NCBI RefSeq assembly: GCF_004799035.1
Contig: NZ_MWIO01000004.1
Location: 1-64,000, forward strand
Direction of reading: 5' to 3'
From: Rhodanobacter lindaniclasticus
GTDB lineage: Bacteria > Pseudomonadota > Gammaproteobacteria > Xanthomonadales > Rhodanobacteraceae
DNA length: 64,000 bases
The notes beneath the pieces are model-generated. The model did not search any database, had not been told where the DNA came from, and worked only from the letters and a program-made list of their open reading frames with translations. Shown here piece by piece: positions 28,197 to 38,168 of this stretch. Within the stretch, counting starts at the first letter, position 1. Each line of letters begins with the position of its first letter. The position numbers and the translations under genes are program-made.

Positions 28197-29636
28197 ATGT
28201 GGCAACACCTGAGTTCGCTGCGCGCCCGGCTGAGCCTGCTGCTGGTCGCCGCCGGCATGGTCGGCGGCCTGATCCTGGCCGGCGTTACCCACTGGCCGTT
28301 GCCGCAGCTGCTGGCATGGCTGCATGGCGGCATGGGCCAGGACGCGGCGGCGCCGACCCCGGTCACCGCCACCGCCACCACGGCGGCGTCTGTGCCGATG
28401 TCGCCGCAGGACCTCTATGTCGTGCTGGCGGTGGGACTGGTGCTGCTGGTGCTGGCCGCGATCTGGCTGGCCGGGCGCGCGCTGGACCCGGTGAGCCGTC
28501 TGCTGCGGGCGCTGGAAGGCGCGGTGGCCAGTTATCGCGACGGTGATTTCAGCTTCTCCATCGCGGCCAACCGCCGCGACGAACTGGGCAAGCTGATCCG
28601 CATGCACAACGAGCTCGGTCACACCTTGCGCGAGCAGCGCCAGCACCTGGCGCAACGCGAGCTGCTGCTGGACACGGTGGTGCAGAACACGCCGGTGGCG
28701 CTGGTGCTCACCGACGCCTCCGGCCGCGTGGCCTACGCCAACATCGCCTCGCGGCATCTGTTCAACGAGGGGCGCAGCCTGGCCGGGCTGGATTTCGCCG
28801 AGCTGCTGGCCGAGGCTCCGCAGGTTCTGCGGCAGGCGGTGGAGAGCGGCGAGGACGCGTTGCTCACGGTCGACATGGACGGCAGCGACGAAACCTTCCA
28901 CCTGTCGCAGCGCGCGTTCCGGCTGCAGGGGCGGCCGCATCGACTGCATTCATTCCGGCGCATGACGCGGGAACTCTCGCGCCAGGAGGTGGCCACCTGG
29001 AAGCGCGTGATCCGGGTCATCAGCCACGAGCTCAACAATTCGCTGGCGCCGATTTCCTCGCTGGCCCATTCGGGCGCGGAGCTGGCCCGGCGCGGCGACG
29101 TCGATCGCCTGCCCGGCGTGTTCGCCACCATCGGCGAGCGGGCCCGCCACCTGCACGGCTTCATCGCCGGCTATGCCAGCTTCGCCAAGCTGCCGGCACC
29201 GCGACCGGTCGCGGTGGAGTGGGCGGGTTTCCTGGAGGGCCTGTCGCTGCATTGCCGCTATCGCCTGGCCTCCGCCGCACCGGAGCGGGCCGGCTGGTTC
29301 GACGCCGCGCAGATCGAGCAGGTGCTGATCAACCTGATCAAGAACGCCCATGAGGCCGGCGGCCCGGACGACGAGGTCACGCTGTCGATCCATGACGGCG
29401 GCAACGAGACGCGAGTGGAGGTATCCGACCGCGGCCCGGGCATGAGCGAGACGGTGCTGGCACAGGCGTTGTTGCCGTTCTATTCGACCAAGCGCGCCGG
29501 CACCGGCCTGGGCCTGGCGCTGGCGCGCGAGATCATCGAGGCGCACGGCGGCCGGGTGCTGCTGGCCAACCGCGAGGGTGGCGGCCTGCGGGTGACCTTG
29601 CTGTTGCCGACCGCCAAGGCGCCGCCGCGCGGCTGA
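28197..29636 (+). CDS. NtrB/NtrY-like sensor histidine kinase
   Basis: 479 residues. TM1 about 14-35, a short periplasmic loop (about 45 residues, Ala/Thr-rich), TM2 about 78-100, HAMP-like linker, PAS domain (about 155-250, TPVALVLTDASGRVAYAN), phosphoacceptor His about 277 in VISHELNNSLAPISS, then HATPase boxes NLIKNAHEA, DRGPGMSE and GTGLGLALAREI. The HELNNSLAPI wording is typical of kinases paired with NtrC-type regulators. ATG 28197 has GGAG 10 nt upstream; a GTG at 28173 is possible. Its stop directly abuts the convergent phoU stop. Confidence 0.92.
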   Translation: MWQHLSSLRARLSLLLVAAGMVGGLILAGVTHWPLPQLLAWLHGGMGQDAAAPTPVTATATTAASVPMSPQDLYVVLAVGLVLLVLAAIWLAGRALDPVSRLLRALEGAVASYRDGDFSFSIAANRRDELGKLIRMHNELGHTLREQRQHLAQRELLLDTVVQNTPVALVLTDASGRVAYANIASRHLFNEGRSLAGLDFAELLAEAPQVLRQAVESGEDALLTVDMDGSDETFHLSQRAFRLQGRPHRLHSFRRMTRELSRQEVATWKRVIRVISHELNNSLAPISSLAHSGAELARRGDVDRLPGVFATIGERARHLHGFIAGYASFAKLPAPRPVAVEWAGFLEGLSLHCRYRLASAAPERAGWFDAAQIEQVLINLIKNAHEAGGPDDEVTLSIHDGGNETRVEVSDRGPGMSETVLAQALLPFYSTKRAGTGLGLALAREIIEAHGGRVLLANREGGGLRVTLLLPTAKAPPRG

Positions 29637-30383
29637 TCACGGGCGCGCGGGCTTGTCTCCCGATCCGGCCAGGCCGGAGAAATCCGCGCTGGAGGTCTGG
29701 TCGAGTTTCCTGCGCTGCGATTGCAGCGGTTCGCCGGTGACCTGGAACCACACGTTCTCGGCGATGTTGGTGGCGTGGTCGCCGATGCGCTCGATGTTCT
29801 TGGCCATGAACAACAGGTGCGTGCACGGGGTGATGTTGCGCGGGTCTTCCATCATGTAGGTCAGCAGCTGGCGGAAATAGCCGGTATAGGCCTCGTCCAG
29901 CACGGTGTCGTTCTTCCACACTGCGTGCGCGCGCTCGGCATCGCGCTCCTGGTAGGCCGCGAGCACCTCGCGCACGCCGGTGGCCGCCAGTCGCGCCAGG
30001 TGTTCCAGGCCCCTGGCCGGCTGCACTGGCGCCACCATCGACAAGGGGATCGAACGTTTGGCCACGTTGGCCGCGTAATCGCCGATGCGCTCGATGTCGG
30101 CCGCCGTGCGCAGGGCCGCGAACACGTTGCGCAAGTCGCCGGCCATCGGCGCGCGCAGCGCCAGCAGGCGGACCACGTCGTGGCTGATGTCGTGCTCCAT
30201 CTGGTCGATCGTGTCGTCGTTGTCGACCACGCGCTGCGCGGCGCGCTCGTCGCGCCGCTCGACCACGTCGATCGCCGCCTCCAGCTGCTTCACGGACAAC
30301 TCGCCCATGCGCACGATCTCGGCGGTGAGCCGGCTCAGTTCGGTGTCGTAACTCTTGATGATGTGGTCTGTGCCAGTGTTCAT
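29637..30383 (-). CDS. phoU: Phosphate transport/signalling regulator PhoU
   Basis: 248 residues, two PhoU three-helix repeats with the metal-binding signatures AADIERIGDYAANVAKR (about 96-112) and KNIERIGDHATNIAEN (about 195-210). PhoU connects Pst transport status to PhoR and restrains the Pho response when phosphate is plentiful. It lies downstream of pstB in the same direction, with a repeat-filled gap of 143 bp. The slightly extended C-terminus is Ser/Gly/Pro-rich. Confidence 0.95.
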   Translation of the reverse strand: MNTGTDHIIKSYDTELSRLTAEIVRMGELSVKQLEAAIDVVERRDERAAQRVVDNDDTIDQMEHDISHDVVRLLALRAPMAGDLRNVFAALRTAADIERIGDYAANVAKRSIPLSMVAPVQPARGLEHLARLAATGVREVLAAYQERDAERAHAVWKNDTVLDEAYTGYFRQLLTYMMEDPRNITPCTHLLFMAKNIERIGDHATNIAENVWFQVTGEPLQSQRRKLDQTSSADFSGLAGSGDKPARP

Positions 30384-30401
30384 GATGTGCCTCTGCTTGT
30401 T

Positions 30402-30522
30402 CCTTCTCCCTTTGAGAGAAGGTGCCCCGAAGGGACGGATGAGGGTTCGGGGCGGAGCGAAGCATCGCGCTTCGCCCGGACCCTCACCCCAACCCCCCTC
30501 CCATGGGGAGAGGGGCTTTCAG
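30402..30522. repeat. Interspersed repeats between pstB and phoU
   Basis: CCTTCTC...GAGAAGG (30402-30422) followed by a C-rich stretch ending CCCATGGGGAGAGGGG (about 30501-30517). This wording is common in xanthomonad intergenic DNA. No gene or T-run terminator is seen. Confidence 0.5.
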
Positions 30523-30526
30523 TCGA

Positions 30527-31313
<787 letters not shown>

Positions 31314-31321
<8 letters not shown>

Positions 31322-32180
31322 GGGACACCTTGGTGCGGGAAAGGATCAGGCGCGAGGCCAGGCTCAGCAGCAGCACGAACATGGTGATCACGAACGCGCC
31401 GGCCCACGCCAGCGCGTGCATCGATTCGCCCGGGTCGTTGGCGTACTGGTAGATGATCTGCGGCAGGCTGGACATCTTCTCCATCGGGTTGATGGCCATG
31501 TAGTTGTTGCCGAAGGCGGTGAACAGCAGCGGTGCGGTCTCGCCGCTGATGCGCGCCAGCGCCAGCAGCACGCCGGTGATGATGCCCGAGCGCGCGGCGC
31601 GGATCAGGATCTGCACGGTCAGCTTCCACTGCGGCACGCCCAGCGACAGCGCGGCCTCGCGCAAGGTGGATGGCACCAGCCGCAACATCTCGTCAGTGGT
31701 GCGCACGATCACCGGCAGCGCGATCAGCGCCAGCGCCACGCCGCCGGCGAAGCCGGAGAAGGTGGTGTTGCCGTGGGTCAGCGCCGTGCTGGGCAGCACG
31801 ATGATGGTGTAGACGAACAAGCCCATCACGATCGACGGCGCGGACAGCAGGATGTCGTTGAGGAAGCGGATCGACTCCCCCAGCTTCGTGCGGTTGGCGT
31901 ACTCGGCCAGCCAGGTGCCGGCCAGCACGCCGATCGGCGTGGCGATGCCGATGCCGATGAAGTTGATCACCAGGCTGCCGACCATCGAGTTCAGCAGGCC
32001 GCCGTCCTCGCCATAGGCGGTGATTTTGGTGAACAGTTTCAGGTCCAGCGCGCTGATGCCCTGGCGCAGCGTTTCCCACAGGATCCAGGCGAGGAAGGCC
32101 AGCCCCACCAGGGTGGCCAGCATGCTCATCGTCATCGCCAGCGCATTGGTGATCCGCCGGCGCAGGTAGAGCGCGTTCAT
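31314..32180 (-). CDS. pstA: Phosphate ABC transporter permease PstA
   Basis: 288 residues, six predicted membrane helices, with the BPD-type EAA loop ([38 protein letters not shown] region) and the [14 protein letters not shown] segment typical of PstA. The start at ATG 32180 follows GGAGGGACG, and its A is shared with the TGA of pstC (TGATG). It forms the membrane channel with PstC. Confidence 0.96.
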
Positions 32181-33187
32181 CAACGTCCCTCCTTGCTCGC
32201 CAGGCGGCGCAGCATCAGGCGCGCGATCAGCAGCACGATGAAGGTGACCACGAACAACAGGAAGGCCAGCGCCATCAGTGCGGACTTCTGCAGGCCGGCG
32301 GCCTCGCTGAACTGGTTGGCGATGGTCGAGGCGATCGAGGTGCCGGGATCGAGCAGCGAGGCCGACAACTGCATCGCGTTGCCCAGCACGAAGGTCACCG
32401 CCATGGTCTCGCCCAGCGCGCGGCCGAGGCCGAGGAAGATGCCGCCGATCACCGCCGAGCGGGTGTACGGCAGCACGATGTCCCACGACACTTCCCAGGT
32501 GCTGGAACCCAGCGCATAGGCCGATTCCTTCAGCCGCGTCGGCACGGTCTGGAACACCTCGCGCATCACCGAGGAAATGAACGGGATGATCATGATCGCC
32601 AGCACGATGCCGGCGACCAGGATGCTGGCGCCGAACGGATAGCTGCTGCCGAACAGCTTGCCCACGAACGGCACGTGCTCGGCCACCCACGACAGCTGGC
32701 CGTCGTCGGGCTGGTTGCCGAGGTTGTTGGTCAGCCACGGCTTGACGTGTTCGGCGAAGAACGGGGCGAAGATGAAAAGCCCCCACATGCCGTAGATGAT
32801 CGAGGGGATGCCGGCCAGCAGTTCGATCGCCGAGGCCACCGGCGTGCGCAGCCAGGTCGGCGCCACTTCGGAGAGATAGACGGCGATGCCGAAACTCACC
32901 GGCACCGCGATCAGCAGGGCGATGAACGAGGTGGCCAGGGTGCCGTAGACCGGCACCAGGGCGCCGTAGACCTCGTTGCCCGGGTCCCATTCGGAGCTGA
33001 CCAGGAAATGCCAGCCGAACGTGGCGAACGCGTCGCGCCCGCCCCACAAGGTGGCCGCGGCGGCGCCGAGCAGGGACGCCAGCACCAGCAGCGCGCAAGC
33101 CTTCAACAGCCAGCGGAACAGCCGCTCGTGACGGGCGTCGCGGCGGCTGCGCTGTTCCAGGATGTCGGTGGTGATGGCAGTCGTCAT
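32180..33187 (-). CDS. pstC: Phosphate ABC transporter permease PstC
   Basis: 335 residues from ATG 33187 (MTTAITTDILEQRSRRD). A TTG at 33220 would add 11 residues. Six helices, PstC signatures AIELLAGIPSIIYGMWGLF and LGRALGETMAVTFVLGN. Translationally coupled to pstA. The upstream gap contains a repeat element. Confidence 0.95.
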   Translation of the reverse strand: MTTAITTDILEQRSRRDARHERLFRWLLKACALLVLASLLGAAAATLWGGRDAFATFGWHFLVSSEWDPGNEVYGALVPVYGTLATSFIALLIAVPVSFGIAVYLSEVAPTWLRTPVASAIELLAGIPSIIYGMWGLFIFAPFFAEHVKPWLTNNLGNQPDDGQLSWVAEHVPFVGKLFGSSYPFGASILVAGIVLAIMIIPFISSVMREVFQTVPTRLKESAYALGSSTWEVSWDIVLPYTRSAVIGGIFLGLGRALGETMAVTFVLGNAMQLSASLLDPGTSIASTIANQFSEAAGLQKSALMALAFLLFVVTFIVLLIARLMLRRLASKEGR

Positions 33188-33221
33188 GCGGGACTCGGTG
33201 ACCGGCTGGTGATTGAACAAA

Positions 33222-33310
33222 CCCCGTTCCCCCTGAGCGTAGCGCAGCGGAGTCGAAGGGCAGTCCCCTTCGACTCCGACCCTGCGGCCACGCGTTCAGG
33301 ACGAACGGGG
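33222..33310. repeat. Interspersed inverted repeat between pstS and pstC
   Basis: Outer arms CCCCGTTC / GAACGGGG near the ends. An inner perfect 13-bp pair CGGAGTCGAAGGG (33248-33260) / CCCTTCGACTCCG (33266-33278) is preceded by CCCTGAGCGTAGCGCAG. This wording is widespread in xanthomonad intergenic DNA. A hairpin here could lower expression of pstCAB relative to pstS, as seen in many binding-protein operons. Confidence 0.7.
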
Positions 33311-33331
33311 CGGGGGGCTGCGATCAAGCCA

Positions 33332-34366
33332 TCAATGCTTGAACTCGGCCGCCCAGTAGGCCTCGATCTGGCTGACCAGCGACGCCGGCAGCGGCACGTA
33401 GTCGAGTGCGCTGGCGGCTTGCTGGCCATGCTCCAGCGCGTACTTGAAGAAGTCGAAGGCGACCTTGCTGTTGCCGGCGTTCTTCGGCGTCTTGTACATG
33501 ATCATCCAGGTGGTGGCGGTGATCGGCCACGCCTGCTCGCCCGGCGCGTTGGTCATGATCAGGTTGAAGTCCTTCGCGCTGGCCCAGTCGGCTGTCGCGG
33601 CGGCGGCGGCGAAGCTGGCGGCGGTCGGCGAGACGATGTTGCCGGCGGCGTTCTTCAGGTCGACCCAGCTGATCTTGTTCTTCACCGCATAGGCGTATTC
33701 GACGTAGCCGATCGAGCCCTTGATCTGGCGCACGTACTGCGACACGCCTTCATTGCCCTTTCCGCCCACGCCGGTCGGCCATTCCACGGCGGTGCCGAAC
33801 TTGACCTTGCTGGCCCACTCCGGGCTGACCTTGGACAGGTAGTTGGTGAAGTTGAACGAGGTGCCCGAACCGTCCGAGCGATGCACCACGGTGATCTTGC
33901 CGGCCGGCAGGGCGAGGCCCGCGTTCAGCGCGGCGATCTTCGGATCGTTCCAGTTCCTGATCTTGCCCAGGAAGATGTCGGCCAGGGTGGCGCCGTCCAG
34001 CTTGATCTGGCCGGCCTGCACGCCGGCGATGTTGACCACCGGCACGATGCCGCCGACCACGATCGGGAACTGGCCCAGACCGTACTTCTTCAGGTCTTCC
34101 GCCTTCATCGGCGCGTCGGAGGCGCCGAAGTCGATGGTGCCTTCCTTGATCTGCGCGATGCCGGCGCCGGAGCCGATCGACTGGTAGTTGAGGCGGTTGC
34201 CGGTCTTCTCGGCATACGCGGCCGACCACTTGGACATGACCGGGTAGACGAAGCTGGAACCGGCACCGGTGATGTCGGTGGCGTGGGCGGCCACGCCGAA
34301 CGTCGAGGCCACGGCGAACGTGGCGACGGCGGCGAGCCGGACTGGCAGTTTGCGGAGGGTCAACAT
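33332..34366 (-). CDS. pstS: Periplasmic phosphate-binding protein PstS
   Basis: 344 residues with a signal peptide (MLTLRKLPVRLAAVATFAVA, cleavage near AHA-TD). Phosphate-binding signatures: TGAGSSFVYPV, SIGSGAGIAQIKEGTIDFGASDAP and HRSDGSGTSFNFTNYL. AAAGGAG precedes ATG 34366. It delivers phosphate to PstCA. A PhoB-type promoter lies 60-105 nt upstream. Confidence 0.97.
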   Translation of the reverse strand: MLTLRKLPVRLAAVATFAVASTFGVAAHATDITGAGSSFVYPVMSKWSAAYAEKTGNRLNYQSIGSGAGIAQIKEGTIDFGASDAPMKAEDLKKYGLGQFPIVVGGIVPVVNIAGVQAGQIKLDGATLADIFLGKIRNWNDPKIAALNAGLALPAGKITVVHRSDGSGTSFNFTNYLSKVSPEWASKVKFGTAVEWPTGVGGKGNEGVSQYVRQIKGSIGYVEYAYAVKNKISWVDLKNAAGNIVSPTAASFAAAAATADWASAKDFNLIMTNAPGEQAWPITATTWMIMYKTPKNAGNSKVAFDFFKYALEHGQQAASALDYVPLPASLVSQIEAYWAAEFKH

Positions 34367-34426
34367 GGAAGCTCCTTTCGAGTGAGGTCGGATGCGACCC
34401 CGCCATTTCAGGCTTTTCGTGTTGCC

Positions 34427-34472
34427 ATTGAATGAAATGAATGTTGCAGCAAGATGACAGTCCCTGTGACAG
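34427..34472 (-). promoter_or_regulatory. Pho box and -10 for pstS
   Basis: On the minus strand, PhoB half-sites CTGTCAC (34466-34472), CTGTCAT (34454-34460) and CTGCAAC (34443-34449) have 12- and 11-bp periods. TTCAAT (34427-34432) follows exactly 10 nt later as a -10, the geometry of PhoB-activated promoters. It indicates phosphate-starvation control of pstSCAB-phoU. Confidence 0.7.
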
Positions 34473-34506
34473 TGCCTGCGGGCCGCACGCGGCGGGTGTC
34501 TCGAAT

Positions 34507-34524
34507 CTGTCATGTCAGTGGCAT
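34507..34524 (+). promoter_or_regulatory. Possible Pho box for the porin gene
   Basis: CTGTCAT (34507-34513) and GTGGCAT (34518-34524), 11-bp period, on the strand of the porin gene about 105 nt before its ATG. A weaker third unit CCGTAAA (34529-34535) keeps the period. No convincing -10 was found. Confidence 0.4.
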
Positions 34525-34627
34525 CCAGCCGTAAAAGTCCGTCTGCAAACTTTTAACCAATCGCCGGCCAGGCCCCTCCGGGTCGAGCGGCGACCCAGCG
34601 ATATCCCACCCACTTGCGGAGAAAGAC

Positions 34628-35881
34628 ATGCGTTCCAAACTGATTGCGGTGGCGATTGCCGCCGGCCTCGGGGTTGCCAGCTTCACGGCCGCGGCCGCGC
34701 CGCAGAACCGGACGTCGGCGACCACCAACGCCGAAGTCGAACTGCTGAAGGCCCAGCTCGCCGCACTGCAGGCCAAGGTGGACGAACTGGAACAGCGCAC
34801 CGATGCGCAGTCCGACATCAACGTCAGCACCGGTCAGGCGGTGGAAAAGGCGACGGCGGTGACTACCGCCAGCGACAAGAAACTCGCCTCGCTGGAGAAG
34901 CTGGTCAACAACACCAAGTTGTCCGGCCGCATGTACTTCGACTTCACCAACATCGACCAGAAGGACAGCGACAGCGGCAAGACCGACAAGTCCGGCATCG
35001 GCCTGGACGTCAAGCGCTTCTACCTCGGCGTCGACCACAAGTTCAACGACATCTGGTCGATGAACCTGACCACCGATTTCAACTATTCCAGCAGCGACGG
35101 CCAGACCAGCCTGTTCGTCAAGAAGGCCTACGTGCAGGGCAAGTTCGACGACGCGGCGGTGCTGCGCATCGGTTCCACCGACATGCCGTGGATTCCGTTC
35201 GCCGAGCAGTACTACGGTTTCCGCTACGTCGAGAACACCATCACCGATCGCCTGAAGTACGGCAACTCGGCGGACTGGGGCCTGCACCTGGGCGGCGAGC
35301 TGGGCGCCGGCAAGTCGTTCAACTATGCGGTGTCGGTGGTCAACGGCAACGGCTACAAGAATCCGGGCCGCAGCAAGGGCGTGGATTTCGAGGGCCGCGT
35401 GGGCTTCGTGCCGTTCGAGAACATGGTGGTGGCGGTCGGCGGCTACCGCGGTCATCGCGGCCAGGAGACCGAGAACGTCAACGCCGTGAACACGGCCGAG
35501 CGCGGCGACATCATGGTCGCCTATGCCAGCGATGCGTTCCGCCTCGGCGCCGAGTACTTCACGGCGAAGAACTGGAACAACGTGCTCACCACGGCTACCG
35601 ACAAGGCCGACGGCTACTCGCTGTGGGGCAGCGTGGCGGTGGCCGACGACGTGAGCCTGTTCGCCCGCTACGACAACGCCAAGCTCAGCAAGACGCTGGA
35701 TGGCGCCAACAAGAACGTCTACTACAACGCCGGCGTCGAGTACCAGGTGACCAAGGGCTTCAGGCTGGCCGGCGTGTGGAAGCACGAGAAGGCCGACAAG
35801 ACGGTCGGCACCCCGGTGCCGCCGCACGTGCGCAACGTGAAGACCAACGAGATCGGCGTGTTCGGCGAAGTGCGCTTCTGA
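34628..35881 (+). CDS. Phosphate-selective porin, OprO/OprP family
   Basis: 417 residues: signal peptide (cleavage near AAA-AP), a periplasmic coiled-coil stretch (AEVELLKAQLAALQAKVDEL, about 35-60), then a 16-strand-type barrel from about residue 95 (LSGRMYFDF...), ending GVFGEVRF with a terminal Phe. The OprO/P features include IGLDVKRFYLGVDHKFN and DMPWIPFAEQYYGFRYVENT. It would let phosphate or polyphosphate cross the outer membrane. Divergent from pstS with a probable Pho box; it ends at an intrinsic terminator. Confidence 0.92.
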   Translation: MRSKLIAVAIAAGLGVASFTAAAAPQNRTSATTNAEVELLKAQLAALQAKVDELEQRTDAQSDINVSTGQAVEKATAVTTASDKKLASLEKLVNNTKLSGRMYFDFTNIDQKDSDSGKTDKSGIGLDVKRFYLGVDHKFNDIWSMNLTTDFNYSSSDGQTSLFVKKAYVQGKFDDAAVLRIGSTDMPWIPFAEQYYGFRYVENTITDRLKYGNSADWGLHLGGELGAGKSFNYAVSVVNGNGYKNPGRSKGVDFEGRVGFVPFENMVVAVGGYRGHRGQETENVNAVNTAERGDIMVAYASDAFRLGAEYFTAKNWNNVLTTATDKADGYSLWGSVAVADDVSLFARYDNAKLSKTLDGANKNVYYNAGVEYQVTKGFRLAGVWKHEKADKTVGTPVPPHVRNVKTNEIGVFGEVRF

Positions 35882-35952
35882 ACCCCGTGCCGCCGCGGCA
35901 GTGCGGCGGGGCAAACGGCTATCGTGAAGGAGTTCCACCCAGGGATGGAGAG

Positions 35953-35984
35953 CGGCGGGCGAGGATGCCCGCCGTTTCTTTTTT
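35953..35984 (+). terminator. Intrinsic terminator after the porin gene
   Basis: 8-bp stem CGGCGGGC / GCCCGCCG with loop GAGGAT, followed by TTTCTTTTTT. Confidence 0.85.
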
Positions 35985-36034
35985 GCGCGGATGGGGACGA
36001 TGACGCTGTGCGTGCGCGTCCACCGGGGCGTGAG

Positions 36035-38143
36035 TCAGGCCTTGTACTGCTCCAGCAGCCAGTCCTGCGCCGAATGTGCCGGCGCGTCACCCGGCGTGGC
36101 GCGGCGATAGCGGCCATCGGCGTCCAGCAGCCAGGCCTGCACGTTGTCGTCCAGGTAGTTCTGCAAGGTTTCGCGGAAGACGCGCGCCGCCAGGCGCGGG
36201 TCGCGTATCGGGAAGCACGCCTCCACCCGGCGCAGCAGGTTGCGCTCCATCCAGTCGGCCGAGGAGCCGTAAATCTCGGCGTGGCCGTCGTTGGCGAACC
36301 AGTACACGCGGCTGTGCTCGAGAAAGCGGCCGAGTACAGAACGCACGCGGATGCGCTCGGAAACCCCGGGCAGGCCGGGCCGCAGGATGCACGCGCCGCG
36401 CACGATCAGGTCGATCTCGACGCCCGCGCAGGAGGCGCGGTAGAGCGCCGCGACCATGGAGGGTTCGTTCAGCGCGTTCATGCGCGCGATGATCCGCGCC
36501 GGCTTGCCGGCGCGTGCGTGCGTGATCTCGCGCTCGACCAGGCCGAGCAGGCCGCGGTGCAGGCTGAAGGGTGACTGCAGCACGTGCTCCAGCTCGACTG
36601 CCGGCCCGAGGCTGCACAGCTGCTGGAAGATCCGGCCCACGTCGGCGCAGATGCCGGGGTCGCGGGTCATCAGGCCGATGTCGGTATACAGCCGGCTGGT
36701 GGCCAGGTGGTAGTTGCCGGTGGACAGGTGCGCGTAGCGGCACAGCACGCCCCGTTCGCGGCGCACGATCAGCAGCATCTTGGCGTGGGTCTTGTAGCCG
36801 ACGACGCCATACACGACCTGCACGCCGGCCTCCTGCAGGCGGTCGGCCAGGCGGATGTTCGCCTCCTCGTCGAAGCGGGCGCGCAGCTCGATGACCGCCG
36901 TCACTTCCTTGCCGGAGCGGGCCGCCTCGGCCAGGTAGCCGACCAGCGGCGAGTCCTCGCCGACCCGGTACAGCGTCTGCCGGATCGCCAGTACGTCGGC
37001 GTCCGTGCTGGCCTGGCGCAGCAGTTCGAGCACGGGCGTGAACGATTCGAACGGGTGGTGCAGCAGCAGGTCGCCCTGGCTGATGGTGTCGAACATGCCG
37101 GCGTCAGCCGTGAAGGCGCGCGGCACGGCCGGCACGAACGGCGGATATTTCAGGTCCGGACGATCGACCATGTCATAGACCGCCGACGCGCGATGCAGGT
37201 TGACCGGTCCGCTGCACAGGTACACGTCGGCATCGGTCAGGCCGAAGTTCACCAGCAGCATCTGCCGCACCTCGGGCGTGCAGCCCTCGCCAAGTTCGAG
37301 CCGCACCGCGTCGGCGTAGGCACGCTCGCGCAGTTCCATGCTCAGCACGCGCGCGAGGTTCTCGGTATCGCCTTCCTCCAGCTCCAGTTCAGAATCGCGC
37401 GTCACGCGGAACTGGCAGGCGCCGCGGATCGTCATGCCAGGAAACATGACGTCGGCGAAGCGCTCCAGCAAGGTGGAGAGGAACACGAACTGATGTGGCG
37501 CGTCGGCGACCTCCGGCGGCAGGCGGATCACGCGCGGCAGCGAGCGCGGCGCGCGCACGACCGCGACATGGCCCTCGCGACCGAAGGCGTCCTCGCCGTC
37601 GAGCACCACCGCCACGTTGAGGCTCTTGTTGAGTATCCGTGGGAACGGGTGGGCCGAATTCAGGCCCAGCGGCGAGAGCACCGGCAGGATCTCGCGCTCG
37701 AAGTGCGTGCGCGCCCAGCGCGTCTGTGCGGGCGACCAAGGCGCACCGTCGATGAACACGATGCCCTCGCGCGCCAGTGCCGGGCGCAGCTCGTCGTGCC
37801 AGGTTTCGTACTGGGCGTGCATCAGCCGGGTGGCGTTTTCGCGCACCCGCGCGAGCACCCCGGCCAGCGGCATGCCGTCCGGGCCCGGGCGCGCGTCGCC
37901 GTAGGCGATCCAGTGCCTGAGGCTGGCCACGCGCACCTCGAAGAACTCGTCGAGGTTGCGCACCGAGATGCACAGGAAGTGCAGCCGCTCCAGCAGCGGT
38001 ACCGTGGCGTTGCGTGCCTGGGCCAGCACCCTGGCATTGAATTCGAGCGCCGAAAGTTCGTGGTTGAGGTACAGGTTCGCTGCGCGGAAATCGACGCTGG
38101 CCGGCTCCGGCTCGATGTGCTGTGGCGCGCTTGCGATGGTCAT
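36035..38143 (-). CDS. ppk1: Polyphosphate kinase 1
   Basis: 702 residues from ATG 38143; an upstream in-frame start would overlap the PAP2 gene. It has the N-terminal helical domain (LYLNHELSALEFNARVL, SVRNLDEFFEVRVASLRH), the head domain, and two phospholipase-D-like domains. The active-site histidines are in YKTHAKMLLIVRR (phospho-His) and EHSRVYWFANDG. It makes polyphosphate from ATP. There is no clear ribosome site; the gene is 25 nt after the PAP2 stop and probably translationally dependent on it. Location in a Pho gene island fits phosphate storage. Confidence 0.96.
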   Translation of the reverse strand: MTIASAPQHIEPEPASVDFRAANLYLNHELSALEFNARVLAQARNATVPLLERLHFLCISVRNLDEFFEVRVASLRHWIAYGDARPGPDGMPLAGVLARVRENATRLMHAQYETWHDELRPALAREGIVFIDGAPWSPAQTRWARTHFEREILPVLSPLGLNSAHPFPRILNKSLNVAVVLDGEDAFGREGHVAVVRAPRSLPRVIRLPPEVADAPHQFVFLSTLLERFADVMFPGMTIRGACQFRVTRDSELELEEGDTENLARVLSMELRERAYADAVRLELGEGCTPEVRQMLLVNFGLTDADVYLCSGPVNLHRASAVYDMVDRPDLKYPPFVPAVPRAFTADAGMFDTISQGDLLLHHPFESFTPVLELLRQASTDADVLAIRQTLYRVGEDSPLVGYLAEAARSGKEVTAVIELRARFDEEANIRLADRLQEAGVQVVYGVVGYKTHAKMLLIVRRERGVLCRYAHLSTGNYHLATSRLYTDIGLMTRDPGICADVGRIFQQLCSLGPAVELEHVLQSPFSLHRGLLGLVEREITHARAGKPARIIARMNALNEPSMVAALYRASCAGVEIDLIVRGACILRPGLPGVSERIRVRSVLGRFLEHSRVYWFANDGHAEIYGSSADWMERNLLRRVEACFPIRDPRLAARVFRETLQNYLDDNVQAWLLDADGRYRRATPGDAPAHSAQDWLLEQYKA

Positions 38144-38168
38144 GGGCGGGGCGGCGGGTGAGGGCGGT

